Below are positions 1 to 10,156 of a DNA stretch of 64,000 nt, in pieces. The DNA is from Angelobacter sp036557225 (lineage in GTDB: Bacteria > Acidobacteriota > Terriglobia > Terriglobales > Acidobacteriaceae): positions 1 through 64,000 of the forward strand of contig DATBHX010000058.1 in the NCBI GenBank assembly GCA_036557225.1. Direction: 5' to 3'. The notes below the pieces were generated by a model. The model saw only the letters and a program-made list of their open reading frames with translations. It searched no databases and was not told the origin of the DNA. Made by a program: the position numbers and the translations under genes. Within the stretch, counting starts at the first letter, position 1, and each line of letters opens with the position of its first letter.

Positions 1-3000
1 GCACATCGCCGACAAAAATAAAGCCGCCGCTGTGTGTGACGCGCTCTGCTTCAGCCAGGACTTCCATCAGATAATCGACATTGGGGAAATACTGGACGAC
101 CGAGTTCAGGATCACAACATCAACGCTGCCGTTTTCCATGAAGGAGAGCTGGTTCGCAAGCCCTTGCCGTAACTCAACATGACTTAAATCGGGTCGCGTG
201 GCCAGATACTGGCCCAGCTGTGCCAGGACTTCAGCAGAGAAATCGAGACCGGTGTAGCTCTCACAATCTGCTGCCATGCGGGTGAGCAGCAAGCCGGTGC
301 CGCAGCCGATTTCAAGCACACGGCGCGGCCGCAACGTTCGGAGATGCGCCACGGTGTCTTCCACCCATATGCGCATCTCTTCCGAGGGAAGTGGATCTCC
401 GGTGTAGCTGCTGTTCCATCCGGTGATATTGAAATCGCCGGCGGCGGAAGCGCCTTTCTTGTAGGTGGATTCATAGAGCTGGCGCCAGTGAATGATGTGC
501 GCGCCCTGCGCGCCAGCCTGCTGGCCGACATCCGGCCGGGCCACTACATAACCGAGCAGCTGTTTGTCGGTTTCGATTTTGCGCACCAGGACCAGCGCAT
601 CCTGCACGGAGTCATGGTCCTTGAGCGCCGACTCAATCTCGCCCAGCTCAATGCGAAAGCCGCGGACCTTTACCTGTTCGTCATTGCGGCCGACAAACTC
701 AACCGCGCCGTCAATTCGCCATCGCACCAGATCGCCGGTGCGATACATTCTTTCTCCCTGCGTTCCGTACGGATTGGGCAGGAATCGCTCGGCAGTCAGC
801 TCTGGCTGGTCCAGGTATCCACGCGCCAATCCTGCGCCCGCAGCATACAGTTCACCCGTGACGCCGACGGGAGTTGGCTTCAGGTCGGCGTCAAGAATGT
901 AGACACGGGTATTGTTGATGGGAAAGCCAATCGGCACGGCTTCGCCGATGGGAGCCGAGCGCGGGACCGGATAGCAGCATGTGAACGTTGTATTCTCGGT
1001 CGGGCCATAGCCGTTGATGAGCTGGCATTGAGGGTGCGAAAGAAGCACTCGTTTCACGTGATCGACGGAGAGAACATCTCCCCCGGCCAGCAATTGCCGT
1101 ACTCCGCTGAATGCGTCCAGTTCGTGGTCGACCACCTCATGAAACAATCCAGCCGTCAGCCACAAGCAGTTCACTTCAAGACGGCGGACAACATCACCAA
1201 TCTCCTGCACTGACGCTCTGCCGGCAGGCATCACCGCCAGCGATCCGCCATTGAGCAACGGTCCCCATATTTCTAGAGTCGCTGCGTCAAAGCTCAAAGG
1301 CGCCATCTGCAGGAAACGCGACCCAGAATCCAGCTGCATGAAGTTCGGCTCGCACACCAGGCGCATGATGCTGGTATGCGGCACCAGTACGCCCTTCGGC
1401 TGGCCGGTGGATCCCGAGGTGTAGTTCACGTAAGCCGGGCTTTCCGGAAACTGCAGGACTTCCGGATTGGCGGTGCTTTCCCGCGACAATGCAGCAGCTT
1501 CTTCGTCAATGACAACAATGTTTTCGATCGCGCCACGGTACTGCTCGACTTCACTAGCGGTAGTGATGAGATGGCGTACACCGGAATCGGCCATCATGCT
1601 TCTGCGCCGCACGGCCGGCAGGTCCGCCGCGATGGGCGTATAGACACCGCCTGCTTTCACAATGCCGAGCACCGCCACAACCATTTCCAGTGAACGCTCC
1701 AGACAGATGCCGACAAACGTTTCCGGTTTTACCCCCAGCTTCAACAGTCGATGAGCAACCTGGTTGGCACGTTCGTTCAGCTCTCGATACGAGAGCGACT
1801 CGCCTTCATAGAGCACGGCCACAGCATCAGGATTGCTCGCTGCCAGGTGTTCAAACCGCTGATGGACGCAGCAGTTTGGAAGAGCGACCTCGGTACGGTT
1901 CCAATCGGTGAGGAGTTGCTGCTTCTCGCCGGCGCCCAGCATCTCCAGTTCGCGAATCGGGCCCTCAAGGGCCACGACCGCCGCTTCCAGGAGGTTCTGG
2001 TAATGACGCGCCATCTGCTCTACGCGCCAGGGATCAAAGATGTCGCGGTTGTAAACCCACAGAAGATCCAGGCCGGTCTCCAGTTCCCAGGCGTGCAACT
2101 CAAGATCGAAGCGGGTCCTGAGGCCGTCGTTTCGGATGCGCTCCGTCTCCACTTCCAGATTCTTCATTCGCTGCTTGCCCATGGGCGCGTTCTGTACGGC
2201 AAACATCACCTGGAACAGCGGCGTAGTGCTGAGACTGCGCTGCGGAGACAACTCCTCTACTAATCGCTCAAAGGGAAGGTCCTGGTGCGCATAGGCATCG
2301 AGCGTTGTTTTCTGAACATCGGCCAGCAAGCTGGAAAAGCTCTGATTCGGATCAACCTGGATGCGCATGACCAGTGAATTGACGAAGAATCCGATCAACT
2401 GCTCGAGCTGGGCTTCCTGGCGATTGGCAATGGGTGAACCGACAACGATATCCTGCTGATTGCTGTAGCGTTGCAGCAACATCGCAATCCCGGTAAGCAG
2501 AGACATGTAGAGTGTCGCGTGGCGTGTCTGGCTGATCCGCCGCAATGAAGCTTCCAATTCGGCAGGAAAGTGCAGCGTGTAAATACCGGCGGCAAATGTT
2601 TGCCGCGACCCGCGCGGGTGGTCGTGCGGCAGCTCGAGTTTTTCCGGAATGCCTGCGAGCTGTTCACGCCAATAGTCGAGATGCTCTTTGAGTCCCTGCT
2701 CATCCAGGCACCGCCGTTGCCAAAGAGTGAAGTCGGCATACTGGACGGGCATCGGCTTCAAGGGATTGGGCTGTCCTTCATGAAACGCCTCATAGAGCAG
2801 CATGAATTCGCGATTGAAGACTCCGACAGACCAGCCATCGAAGACAATGTGATGGAAGCTGCGCAAAAGGACGTGGTCATGATCACTGAGCTTCAGCAGC
2901 TTCATGCGCACGAGCGGTCCGCGAGCAAGGTCGAAAGCCTGAGTCCATTCATGACGCTGCGCTTCAGCCACCTTCTCTTGCTGTGAGCCTTTATCCAGAT

Positions 3001-3439
3001 GGCTGAGATCTTCCAAGCCCAGGTCAACTTCCAATTTTGGCAGGATGACCTGCACCGGCTGGCCGCCAACCAGCATGAAGTGCGTACGCAGGCTCTCATG
3101 ACGATCAACCAACGCATCGATGGTCTTGCGCAGCGCTTCCAGGTCAAGTTCACCACGCAGCCTCACCGATTCCGGCAGGTTGTATTCCGTACTGGAGCCC
3201 TCCAGCTGATCGATCAACCACAGCCGGCTCTGGGCAAAAGACAGCGGCAGATGCTCCGGACGCTCCCGCGCTGTCAGCGAATCTTGTACCTGATGGCCAT
3301 TGCTGTCAGCCGGAGAAGCATGTGGTGCGACAAGCGGTTTGACATAGGTCCAGCCATAACCGTCCCACCATACGCTCTGACCGGTTTCCGTATCGAACGC
3401 CTCTTCGCCAAAAATTGGTTTCGTTTCAACCGTGGCCAT
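1..3439 (-). CDS. Non-ribosomal peptide synthetase, C-A-methyltransferase (3' end outside window)
   Basis: The reading frame opens at an ATG (3437-3439) three bases after the stop of the upstream synthetase and is still open at base 1. After about 70 residues a condensation domain follows with an intact HHIVFDG motif (near 2850). An adenylation domain comes next, with YTSGSTGQPKG (about 1400), INGYGPTE, YRTGDLVR and FRIELGEIE. Between the last A-domain motifs an embedded methyltransferase begins (GWNSSYTG, then VLEIGCGTG near 310-340), the usual place for NRPS N-methyltransferases. Pocket residues aligned by eye to GrsA read DALWLGGTF(K), a valine-type code. The protein would add and methylate the third residue of the product. 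The carrier domain and whatever follows lie beyond the window. Domain order is confident; the substrate is a prediction. Confidence 0.93.
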   Translation of the reverse strand, partial: MATVETKPIFGEEAFDTETGQSVWWDGYGWTYVKPLVAPHASPADSNGHQVQDSLTARERPEHLPLSFAQSRLWLIDQLEGSSTEYNLPESVRLRGELDLEALRKTIDALVDRHESLRTHFMLVGGQPVQVILPKLEVDLGLEDLSHLDKGSQQEKVAEAQRHEWTQAFDLARGPLVRMKLLKLSDHDHVLLRSFHHIVFDGWSVGVFNREFMLLYEAFHEGQPNPLKPMPVQYADFTLWQRRCLDEQGLKEHLDYWREQLAGIPEKLELPHDHPRGSRQTFAAGIYTLHFPAELEASLRRISQTRHATLYMSLLTGIAMLLQRYSNQQDIVVGSPIANRQEAQLEQLIGFFVNSLVMRIQVDPNQSFSSLLADVQKTTLDAYAHQDLPFERLVEELSPQRSLSTTPLFQVMFAVQNAPMGKQRMKNLEVETERIRNDGLRTRFDLELHAWELETGLDLLWVYNRDIFDPWRVEQMARHYQNLLEAAVVALEGPIRELEMLGAGEKQQLLTDWNRTEVALPNCCVHQRFEHLAASNPDAVAVLYEGESLSYRELNERANQVAHRLLKLGVKPETFVGICLERSLEMVVAVLGIVKAGGVYTPIAADLPAVRRRSMMADSGVRHLITTASEVEQYRGAIENIVVIDEEAAALSRESTANPEVLQFPESPAYVNYTSGSTGQPKGVLVPHTSIMRLVCEPNFMQLDSGSRFLQMAPLSFDAATLEIWGPLLNGGSLAVMPAGRASVQEIGDVVRRLEVNCLWLTAGLFHEVVDHELDAFSGVRQLLAGGDVLSVDHVKRVLLSHPQCQLINGYGPTENTTFTCCYPVPRSAPIGEAVPIGFPINNTRVYILDADLKPTPVGVTGELYAAGAGLARGYLDQPELTAERFLPNPYGTQGERMYRTGDLVRWRIDGAVEFVGRNDEQVKVRGFRIELGEIESALKDHDSVQDALVLVRKIETDKQLLGYVVARPDVGQQAGAQGAHIIHWRQLYESTYKKGASAAGDFNITGWNSSYTGDPLPSEEMRIWVEDTVAHLRTLRPRRVLEIGCGTGLLLTRMAADCESYTGLDFSAEVLAQLGQYLATRPDLSHVELRQGLANQLSFMENGSVDVVILNSVVQYFPNVDYLMEVLAEAERVTHSGGFIFVGDV

Positions 3440-3442
3440 GAA

Positions 3443-6400
3443 TCATCCTCTCCGTACAGCAGCAGGATTGGCATAAGCCTTGGTGTTGAAAACGGGCTGT
3501 TGATCAAGACCAAGATGACGGCTCATTTCGCCCACCGTGGGCGCTGCGAATATCGTGCGCAGAGAAAGCTCGACGCCAAGCGCCGCGCGAACCTGGCTCA
3601 CCACACGCGTGGCCATGAGCGAATGGCCGCCCAAGGCGAAAAAGTCATCGTCAATGCCGACGCGGTCCATGGAGAGCACTTCCGCCAGAATCTCGCACAG
3701 GGTTTCTTCACGTGGCGTACGCGGCCTGCGCTGCGATTCAGCGCGCCGCTGCGGAGCCGGGAGTGCTTGCCGGTTTACTTTTCCGTTCGTTGTGAGCGGA
3801 AGCTCATGCAGTTCCACCCAGGCAGCCGGAACCATGTAGGCCGGCAGCTTTCCTTGCAGATAGACACGCAGCTCGTTCGTATCGAGCGGCGTTGAGCGAT
3901 CTTGCGGCACCACGTAGGCCACCAGCCGTTTTTCCGCAGCGCCATCTTCGCGAACCATGGCCACTGCGTGCTTCACTTGTGGATGAACGGCCAGAGCTGA
4001 CTCGATTTCGCCAAGCTCAATCCGGTAGCCGCGCAATTTGACCTGATGATCCTTGCGACCGAGAAATTCCAGGTTGCCGTCCGCCAGGAAGCGAACCACG
4101 TCACCAGTCTGGTAGAGGCGTTCTCCGGGAACATTGCTGAAAGGATCGGGCACAAATCTCTCCGCTGTAAGTCCAGGACGATTCACATAACCTCGCGCCA
4201 GGCTTGCACCCCCGACATGGAGTTCGCCGGCGACACCGATGGGCACGGGCTGATGCGCTTCATCCAGGACATAAGCCCGCACGTTCGCAATCGGTTTACC
4301 GATCGGGGGAACGCTTCCTGAGTTCGCGCGGATACAGGTACTCACGACCGTGTTTTCCGTAGGGCCGTAATGATTGGTGATGGGACAAGGCAGGCTGGAC
4401 CAGGGCCCTTCATGCAGCTTGTCGCCGCCGGTGAGCAGCGCACGCAAATGCAATTTGGGGAGCGGCTGCGTGCTGCCCAGGACTTCCGCCAGCGGTGTCG
4501 GCAAGAAGCAGATCGTGATTTTGCGCTCGGCCAGCCACTCGAAGAGTTTGGCCGGCTGGTCAAGAACTTCCTGGTCGGGCAGATCAAGCGAGCTTCCGCT
4601 CAGCAGGTACGGCCACATCTCCCAGACCGAAGCGTCAAACGCCTGCGACGCGACTTGAGTCGCACGGTCAGCCGGAGTCAGTTCGTAAGTTTTCTGGTGC
4701 CACGTGATCAGGTTCTCCAGCCCACGATGCGGAACGCCAACTCCTTTGGGTTTTCCGGTTGAACCCGAGGTGTAGATCACGTAAACGAGGTTTTCCGGGG
4801 TTGCGCCGCCAGCGAATTTCCCATCATCTTGCTTCGCGATCTCAGCCCAGCGTTGATCAAGGCAAACCCAATCTCCCGCGACTTCGCCCAGCCGGTCGTG
4901 GGTTTTCTGCTGGGTGAGCACCAACGCGAGTTGAGAATCTTCCACCATGTACGCGAGCCGTTCGGCCGGATAGTTCGCGTCGAGCGGGACGTAGGCTCCT
5001 CCCGCTTTCAGAATGCCAAGCAGGGCCACTACCCATTCGAGGGTTCGCTCCATGCACACGCCGACTCGTACCTCTGGGCGGACGCCGAGCTTTCTCAGAT
5101 ATCGAGCTGCCTGGTTGGATTGGCGATCGAGTTCCGCGTACGTCAGGCTCTGTTGCCCGTGGGCAACTGCAGTCGACTGGGGCGTGCGCTTTGCCTGTTC
5201 TGCAAACAGCTCATGTACGCATTTCGCGAATTCGGCTTCCCGGGTTGTCTGGTTCCACTCCACCAGCATCAACTGCCGCTCGGCCTCATCCATCAGGCCT
5301 GCTTCGGTGATCTTTTTGAGCGGATCGGCGATCATGCCGGCGAGAATCTTTTCGTAGTGCTTTACACTGCGGCGGATGGTGCTCTCATCGAACAAGTCGG
5401 TGTTGTATTCCCACAGCATGACGACGGCGTCTTTGTCCCATTCAGGATTGAGACGCAGACGCTGCGTGGAAGCAGGAATCACAATCACCCCCAGATCAAA
5501 CTTGGCGGCGCCATTGCCCAGGGCTTCCACCAGCTGTAACTGCAATTCTGGAATTTCAGGAACAAAGACCGGTGAGTTGTGGAAGTTGAAAGTTGTCTGG
5601 AACAGCGGATTCACCCGCAGATCGCGGTTGACGTTCACGGCCCGCACTACGTCTTGCAGGGGTACATCCTGGTTCTCATAAGCCTCAAAAGTAAGTTCAC
5701 GCACCTGGGCCAGCAGATCGCGGAAGCTCAAGCCGGCGTCCATCTGTGCGCGCAAAACCACATTGTTGACCAACATGCCCAGCAAGCCTTCGGTTTCCGG
5801 GCGCTGACGGTTCGCCAGGCTGGTGCCCACGCAAAAATCCCCCTGCCGGGTATAACGGTAGGCGAGCGTAAAGAAGGCCGACATCATGATCACAAACAGG
5901 CTCGCCTCTTCCTGATTGCTGAAGGCGTGCAGGCTGCGGCAGAGGTCGGTGGAAAGAGGGATTCTGAGCACGCGGCCGTTGAAGGTTTGAACTGACGGAC
6001 GAGGTCTGTCCGTGGGCAAGGCACTCATGGGCAGGCTACCGGCGAGTTTGCTTTTCCAGAATGAAAGCTGCGCCTGCACCCTCTCAGAGCGGACATACTG
6101 CCGCTGCCAAACAGCGTAGTCTGCGAACTGGACCCGCGGCGGAGCGAGCGGTGAAGGCTCTCCTGCGGCCCGCGCCTTGTAAATCTCAAGCAGCTCACCC
6201 AGAAAAACGTTGAATCCCCAGCCATCATGAACAAAGTGGTGTTCGATGTGGAGCAGGATATGCTCCTGCTCGCCCAAGGAAAACAACGCCCAGCGGATCA
6301 GCGGAAGCCGGCCAACATCAAACTGGCTGGCCGTTTCCTTCTTCACCATCTCAGCGACCACGTTGTCCATCTGCTCGCGGGCAACGCCTTGCAAGTCGAC

Positions 6401-8491
6401 CACCGGCAGCCTCACCGGAAAGGCATCATGGACGATCTGCAACGGATGTCCGTGTCTTTCAACGAAGGTGGTGCGAAAAATCTCATGGCGGGCGATGATC
6501 TCAGTAAGGCTCTGTTCCAGCGCTGCGATGTTCAACGGTCCACGAATGCGCAACGTCGCTTGAAAGTTATAGGCGATGCTGGAGGGATCAAGTTCCTGCA
6601 GGAACCAGACTCGCTCCTGAGAAAAGCCGAGTGGTATCTCTTCTCCACGCTGCACCGCGCCAATGGGCGCGACCTGATCCAGCGAAGCAACTCTCTGCTC
6701 AGCTTCAAATCGCCGGGCCAGGTCAGCAAGAACCGGCTTCTCAAAGAAGCTGCGCAACGGAAGCGAGACGCCATAGCTCTTGCGTACGCGGGACATGACC
6801 TGGGCTGCGAGCAGTGAATTTCCGCCAAGATCGAAGAAGCTGTCTTGCGCACCTACGCGGTCGATGCGCAGCACCTCGGCCCAGACTCCTGCGAGCATCG
6901 TCTCGGTGGCGGTCCCTGGAGCAACATAAGGCTGTTCCAGCGCAGGCCGCTCGCCTTTGGGAAGCGGCAGCGCGCGGCGATCAACTTTACCGTTGGCGGT
7001 AAGCGGAAGGGTATCCAGTAAGACAAACGCCGTTGGCACCATGTACTCAGGCAGCTTTTTGATCAAATAGTCCCGCAGATCGCCGGTGCGCAGGCATCCT
7101 TCCTGATGCGGCACTACATAAGCCACCAGACGCCGGTCGCCCGGACTGTCTTCGCGGACCAGAGCTACGGCCTGAGCTACATTAGGATTTTGTTCCAGCA
7201 CCGCCTCAATCTCGCCCAGTTCAATGCGATAGCCGCGCAGTTTAACCTGCTGATCGATTCGCCCCAAAAACTCCAGATTACCGTCCGGCATCGAACGCCC
7301 CAGGTCGCCGCTTTTATAGAGGCGCTCGCCGGGCGTATCGCTGAACGGATTCGGCACGAACCTGGCGGCCGTCAGCGCCGGTTGGTTCCAATATCCGTGG
7401 GCCAGTCCGCTTCCGCCGAGATAGATTTCCCCACTCTCACTCACAGGAACTTGCCGCATCTGGGCGTCGAGCACAAAGGCGGTGCTGCATGCAATGGCCC
7501 GGCCGATCGGCACAGCCGCCGCGTCGGGAGCCATTTCCCTGAGTTCTCCGCAGGTGGAAAAAGTTCCGTTCTCGGTAGGACCATATCCGTTGATCAGGCG
7601 GCAGTTCGGATACAGCTTTAGAAATTTCTGCACGGCGCGAAGTGAGAGCGCGTCGCCCCCGGCCAGTAACTGGCGCAAGTGGATGAAATACCGGCCGTTG
7701 TCCATCTCCATCAAATGGTGAAACAAGCCGGAGGTCAGCCACAGCGTTGTTACCGGGTGCTCAAGAATCCATTCCCCCAATTCCTCGGCGGACGGAGTAT
7801 AAGCGGGAAAAATGAGCAGGCGCGCGCCGTTCAACAGCGGCGCCCAGATCTCAAACGCTGCGACGTCAAATGAAATGGAGACAAACTGCAGAAAAACCTG
7901 GTCCGGCCCAAGATCAGCGTAGTTGGTGTTCGAAACCAGACGCACGGCGTTCCGGTGACAGATGCAAACACCTTTTGGCCTGCCGGTTGATCCTGAGGTA
8001 TAGATCACGTAGGCGAGATGATCAGGCGTGCATTGGCTCGGCGGGTTCGCTTTCGATTGTTGCGCGATCCTCGCGTGCTCGTCTTCCAGCACCACGATCG
8101 TGCTCTGTGCCGACGCTACTTTGTCCAGCAGCCTTTGCTGGACCAGCAGCACCTCTGCCTCAGCGTCTTCCACCATGTAACTGAGGCGCTCCTGAGGATA
8201 ATTGCGATCCAGTGGCACATAAGCCGCACCAGTTTTAAGAATGCCAAGCACCCCGACGACCATCTCTAAAGAACGTTCAACACAAATCCCGACCCGTGCG
8301 CCCGGTTTCACGCCAACACCGTGCAGATAGTGCGCCAACTGATTGGCTCTTTCATTCAATTCGCGATAGGTAAGCTCCGATCCTTCGTACACCACCGCCA
8401 CTGTGTCGGGAGTTTGCCGGACTTGCTCTTCAAATATTTCCGGAATCGTTCTATGAAGACGATGAAAGCTGGTTTCGCCTGACTTGCTCAT
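3443..8491 (-). CDS. Non-ribosomal peptide synthetase, two modules A-T-C-A-T
   Basis: 1682 residues. Adenylation domain 1 (about 15-510; YTSGSTGRPKG) starts almost at the N-terminus with no preceding condensation domain, so this is probably the initiating module. Carrier 1 carries FFDLGGNSL (about 560). A condensation domain (about 610-1050) has an intact HHFVHDGWG. Adenylation domain 2 (about 1080-1580; YTSGSTGKPKG) and carrier 2 (FFALGGHSL, about 1640) end the protein. Pocket residues read by eye are DVFWLGGTF(K) for A1 (aliphatic, valine-like) and DAWFLGHVV(K) for A2 (close to known leucine codes). No epimerase or thioesterase domain is present, so the chain must pass to the next synthetase, whose gene starts three bases downstream. 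The start ATG has AGGAGA upstream. Confidence 0.95.
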   Translation of the reverse strand: MSKSGETSFHRLHRTIPEIFEEQVRQTPDTVAVVYEGSELTYRELNERANQLAHYLHGVGVKPGARVGICVERSLEMVVGVLGILKTGAAYVPLDRNYPQERLSYMVEDAEAEVLLVQQRLLDKVASAQSTIVVLEDEHARIAQQSKANPPSQCTPDHLAYVIYTSGSTGRPKGVCICHRNAVRLVSNTNYADLGPDQVFLQFVSISFDVAAFEIWAPLLNGARLLIFPAYTPSAEELGEWILEHPVTTLWLTSGLFHHLMEMDNGRYFIHLRQLLAGGDALSLRAVQKFLKLYPNCRLINGYGPTENGTFSTCGELREMAPDAAAVPIGRAIACSTAFVLDAQMRQVPVSESGEIYLGGSGLAHGYWNQPALTAARFVPNPFSDTPGERLYKSGDLGRSMPDGNLEFLGRIDQQVKLRGYRIELGEIEAVLEQNPNVAQAVALVREDSPGDRRLVAYVVPHQEGCLRTGDLRDYLIKKLPEYMVPTAFVLLDTLPLTANGKVDRRALPLPKGERPALEQPYVAPGTATETMLAGVWAEVLRIDRVGAQDSFFDLGGNSLLAAQVMSRVRKSYGVSLPLRSFFEKPVLADLARRFEAEQRVASLDQVAPIGAVQRGEEIPLGFSQERVWFLQELDPSSIAYNFQATLRIRGPLNIAALEQSLTEIIARHEIFRTTFVERHGHPLQIVHDAFPVRLPVVDLQGVAREQMDNVVAEMVKKETASQFDVGRLPLIRWALFSLGEQEHILLHIEHHFVHDGWGFNVFLGELLEIYKARAAGEPSPLAPPRVQFADYAVWQRQYVRSERVQAQLSFWKSKLAGSLPMSALPTDRPRPSVQTFNGRVLRIPLSTDLCRSLHAFSNQEEASLFVIMMSAFFTLAYRYTRQGDFCVGTSLANRQRPETEGLLGMLVNNVVLRAQMDAGLSFRDLLAQVRELTFEAYENQDVPLQDVVRAVNVNRDLRVNPLFQTTFNFHNSPVFVPEIPELQLQLVEALGNGAAKFDLGVIVIPASTQRLRLNPEWDKDAVVMLWEYNTDLFDESTIRRSVKHYEKILAGMIADPLKKITEAGLMDEAERQLMLVEWNQTTREAEFAKCVHELFAEQAKRTPQSTAVAHGQQSLTYAELDRQSNQAARYLRKLGVRPEVRVGVCMERTLEWVVALLGILKAGGAYVPLDANYPAERLAYMVEDSQLALVLTQQKTHDRLGEVAGDWVCLDQRWAEIAKQDDGKFAGGATPENLVYVIYTSGSTGKPKGVGVPHRGLENLITWHQKTYELTPADRATQVASQAFDASVWEMWPYLLSGSSLDLPDQEVLDQPAKLFEWLAERKITICFLPTPLAEVLGSTQPLPKLHLRALLTGGDKLHEGPWSSLPCPITNHYGPTENTVVSTCIRANSGSVPPIGKPIANVRAYVLDEAHQPVPIGVAGELHVGGASLARGYVNRPGLTAERFVPDPFSNVPGERLYQTGDVVRFLADGNLEFLGRKDHQVKLRGYRIELGEIESALAVHPQVKHAVAMVREDGAAEKRLVAYVVPQDRSTPLDTNELRVYLQGKLPAYMVPAAWVELHELPLTTNGKVNRQALPAPQRRAESQRRPRTPREETLCEILAEVLSMDRVGIDDDFFALGGHSLMATRVVSQVRAALGVELSLRTIFAAPTVGEMSRHLGLDQQPVFNTKAYANPAAVRRG

Positions 8492-8931
8492 TGCGGGGGA
8501 TCTCCTCGGACTAAAGTGACGTTACTAGTCCGGCAGGCTGGCTCTTGAGAGTCATATGTTCACGACTATGACGCAGCTGCCGAGACTATCATGAAAGAAA
8601 TCAAATCATCTTTGACACCAAGTAGTAGTCCCGTTATGACACTTCTCTTTCCCATAATGGAACGCTGGTACTACGGTTTGGCCGTCAGTTACTTTCTTAT
8701 ACTTCTAACAAGAGGTAGAACTCACTGTTCCTATCGATTATGTAGTGCAATATGTATCTATTCGTTGCAAACGCTCTATAGTTTTTATTAAGGTTGGTGT
8801 TCTTCCCATAACAGGAATAACAATCAGTTCGAAGCGTCTTGCCAGCTTCGGAGAATAATCACTGGTGGCGGGTCGACTCGCCGAAACAACTCATGCAGTA
8901 TGACAACCAATTTATAAGAGCCTTCTAAGGA
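8492..8931. other. AT-rich intergenic region upstream of the synthetase genes
   Basis: About 440 bases between the aminotransferase stop and the NRPS start, clearly richer in A and T than its surroundings. The only reading frame (66 codons, plus strand, 8591-8791) has no ribosome-binding site and no familiar features, so it is left uncalled. The region probably holds the NRPS promoter, but no convincing -35/-10 pair was found. The aminotransferase lies on the same strand upstream and might be co-transcribed. Confidence 0.5.
8507..8532. promoter_or_regulatory. Inverted repeat just upstream of the synthetase start
   Basis: CGGACTA and TAGTCCG form a perfect 7-bp inverted repeat around a 12-base spacer that is itself nearly palindromic (AGTGACGTTACT). 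It lies 15 bases before the start codon and touches the ribosome-binding region of the NRPS gene. It could be an operator or a translation-controlling hairpin. No regulator gene is seen nearby. Confidence 0.4.
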
Positions 8932-9876
8932 TCACGCCGATGCTTCACTGACCCTGTAAACAGGCTGCAGCCAATTGCGATAGGCGGCTTCGCGTCCTGT
9001 CACGATACGTTTGAATTGTTCCTGAACTCGCCTGGTGATTGCACCACAGGCACCATCGCCAATTTGCTGGCCGTTCACTTCGCATACAGGCACTACCTCC
9101 GCGGCTGTTCCGGTCAGGAACACCTCGTCGGCGGACAAAATGTCCTCAGCTCTTAACGGCGATATTGTTATCGTGTATCCGAGATTGCGTGCGATCTGGA
9201 TGATGGAATCCCGGGTGATTCCCAGGAGGATCGAATGTTTTTCGTCGTTAGTAAACAGGGCTCCATTGCGAACGAGAAACAGGTTTTCTGCTGCGGCCTC
9301 AGCCACAAACCCGTCAATGTCTAATAGAATGGCCTCGTCATAGCCCTTTTCGACTGCGTCGTGGATCGCGAGTATGGAATTCACATACTGTCCGCTGGCT
9401 TTCGCTGTGGCCGGCATCATGCTGGAATGAAATTTCTTCCATGGGGAAATGCATGCGCGAATGCCTCTCTGCACCGAGTCGCTGCCATGCAAAGGTTCCC
9501 AGGGCCAGGCCAGGATTGTGGTTTCCACCGGGCATCTGCGCGGGTCCACCGTCAGTTCCCTGCTGCCGCGGTAACAGATCGGCCTGACATAACAATTGCT
9601 GAAGCCGTTGCGGGAAACCAATTCAGCAATCGTGCCTTTAAGTTGCTCCGGACCGAACGGAATTGCCATGCTGTGAGTGGTGGCTGAATAAAACAATCGT
9701 TCTATGTGATCAGAGATACGAAACAGAGCTGGACCATTCACGGTGTCATAACAGCGAATTCCCTCAAACACGCCGCTTCCATAGTGCAAAGCGTGCGCTG
9801 AGACGTGAATCGTGGCTTCCTGCCACGGGACAAATGCTCCGTTCATCCATACCCATTTCACACCAGCAAAAGACAT
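8932..9876 (-). CDS. ilvE: Branched-chain amino acid aminotransferase (class IV, PLP)
   Basis: 314 residues, the normal length for IlvE-type fold-type IV transaminases, which interconvert Val, Leu and Ile with their 2-oxo acids in the cytoplasm. Visible family features are HALHYGSGVFEGIR near the N-terminus, the region of the PLP-binding lysine (ATAKASGQYVNS, about 155-165), the AAAENLFLV segment and the TGTAAEVVP segment that contacts the cofactor phosphate. GGAGG stands upstream of the start. The gene lies on the same strand as, and immediately upstream of, synthetases whose A domains look Val/Leu-specific, so it probably serves precursor supply for the peptide rather than general metabolism. 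That assignment of role is inference. Confidence 0.88.
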   Translation of the reverse strand: MSFAGVKWVWMNGAFVPWQEATIHVSAHALHYGSGVFEGIRCYDTVNGPALFRISDHIERLFYSATTHSMAIPFGPEQLKGTIAELVSRNGFSNCYVRPICYRGSRELTVDPRRCPVETTILAWPWEPLHGSDSVQRGIRACISPWKKFHSSMMPATAKASGQYVNSILAIHDAVEKGYDEAILLDIDGFVAEAAAENLFLVRNGALFTNDEKHSILLGITRDSIIQIARNLGYTITISPLRAEDILSADEVFLTGTAAEVVPVCEVNGQQIGDGACGAITRRVQEQFKRIVTGREAAYRNWLQPVYRVSEASA

Positions 9877-10156
9877 GGTTTTCTTTTCCTCCGCTCGATC
9901 AACAGGCTTGATGGGTCATCATTGTTGATCCAACTATCAAACTAAAACTTCAACAACGATGTGGCGCAGGCCATCGGCATTGACGAAGTATTTGTAGAGC
10001 GACTTAAATGCTGTTGTAGACTATCGCCGCGCGTGATGTATAAACGTTCTTCTGGCTGTATAACACAAACTTGAGCTCGTGAATAAACTCGCAGATGAAA
10101 TTATTGTTTCTGTGATGCCATTTTGGCACTAGTTTATTGAATGGGATACTTGGAAT
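9877..10156. promoter_or_regulatory. Divergent intergenic region between aminotransferase and thioesterase
   Basis: 280 AT-rich bases between two divergently transcribed genes of the peptide locus, so it should contain promoters for both. A short palindrome TGCCATTTTGGCA lies near 10120-10132. Individual promoter elements could not be assigned. Confidence 0.45.

Noticed and set aside
344..1213. Plus-strand frame of 289 codons opposite the NRPS
   Set aside because: It is antisense to a clear C-A-MT synthetase reading with all core motifs; long shadow frames are expected in GC-rich coding DNA.
8591..8791. 66-codon frame in the AT-rich region upstream of the NRPS
   Set aside because: No ribosome-binding site and no recognisable composition or motif; more likely promoter DNA.
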